Below, piece after piece: positions 12,407 through 12,728 of a stretch of 12,728 nucleotides of DNA (the first letter of the stretch is position 1; each line of letters begins with the position of its first letter). Both the position numbers and the translations under genes were made by a program. The stretch spans positions 1 to 12,728 of the forward strand of contig CAVQOG010000009.1 in the NCBI GenBank assembly GCA_963714375.1, read 5' to 3'. This stretch comes from UBA5794 sp963714375 (GTDB lineage: Bacteria > Actinomycetota > Acidimicrobiia > Spongiisociales > UBA5794). The notes beneath the pieces were generated by a model. It worked only from the letters and a program-made list of their open reading frames with translations, was not told where the DNA came from and did not search any database.

Positions 12407-12728
12407 TGCACACATTCCTCCGCGAACGCGGAATGGTCCAGGACTCGCACAGACGCACGACGGCATGTCGCACTTCCTCGAGCAGGGAGAATACCAGTGC
12501 CGACCGGCCGGGTCATGATCAATCCGACAATTATCACCCATCGTGGGAGGGTTTGCGGCGTTTCGCGTCCAATCCAGGGAGGCACGAGTCCTCTGGCGCC
12601 GTGACCCGCTTCGGCTACTGAAACCCGACAACTTCTTCCATTCGGAGTTGACAATTGGTCGCCCGACCTACCGATTTGGGTTGCCCGGTTGGAAATCGAA
12701 GTTACGGCCTCGAATCAAGGAGCGGGAA
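12407..12728. other. 322-bp end region without a supported gene
   Basis: This holds the Shine-Dalgarno GGAGGAA (12415-12421, minus) and presumably the promoter of the two-gene secreted operon. Short frames on both strands have no family resemblance or ribosome site. A minus-strand GATAAT near 12530 could be a -10 element, but no -35 stands at the right distance. Whether a gene begins past 12728 cannot be seen. Confidence 0.5.

Noticed and set aside
12648..12676. Plus-strand TTGACA as a promoter -35
   Set aside because: No acceptable -10 follows at 16-18 bases and no gene start is visible before the window ends.

Overview
The window looks like a chromosomal segment of a moderately GC-rich actinobacterium. 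Secreted proteins with long Thr/Pro linkers, a DUF3024 protein, Shine-Dalgarno sequences of the GGAGG type and a tRNA-Ile without an encoded CCA would fit the Acidimicrobiia/Ilumatobacter side of the phylum. That placement is an inference from protein style, since no marker gene is present.

Left part (1-2105): two tandem minus-strand paralogues encode four-helix membrane proteins of the DUF2269/CopD-like type. A plus-strand tRNA-Ile(GAT) follows, and the last 24 bases of its T-arm and acceptor region are repeated 145 bp downstream, like a tRNA-embedded integration scar. A 349-bp non-coding stretch then leads to a DUF3024 gene.

Middle part (2106-7633) is the main interest, a compact copper-handling cluster. 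On the minus strand a CPH-type (P1B-3, CopB-like) copper P-type ATPase is translationally coupled to a c-type cytochrome lipoprotein. Divergent from them is a plus-strand operon in which a BlaI-type repressor overlaps an M56 metallopeptidase. After 28 bp comes a 31-codon single-helix peptide that overlaps a membrane-anchored cytochrome c. Converging on this operon is a Met/His-rich cupredoxin lipoprotein, and divergent from the cupredoxin is a small SHOCT-domain membrane protein.

Three inverted repeats built on CTACGA/TCGTAG, plus a degenerate fourth with the same half-site, lie in the promoter regions of the ATPase, the repressor and the cupredoxin/SHOCT pair, and one stands alone at 7559-7574. 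The proposed reading is one regulon. The repressor has no cysteine and no CopY-type metal motif, and the peptidase lacks a C-terminal sensor domain, so the M56 protein (perhaps with the small peptide or the cytochromes) is the likely route for a copper or envelope signal.

Right part (7634-12728): minus-strand genes for a Thr-linker lipoprotein, a PAP2 phosphatase, a 787-aa single-pass secreted protein with FN3-like segments, and an upstream coupled SH3b/Ig-like secreted protein. The last 322 bases hold no gene that can be supported.
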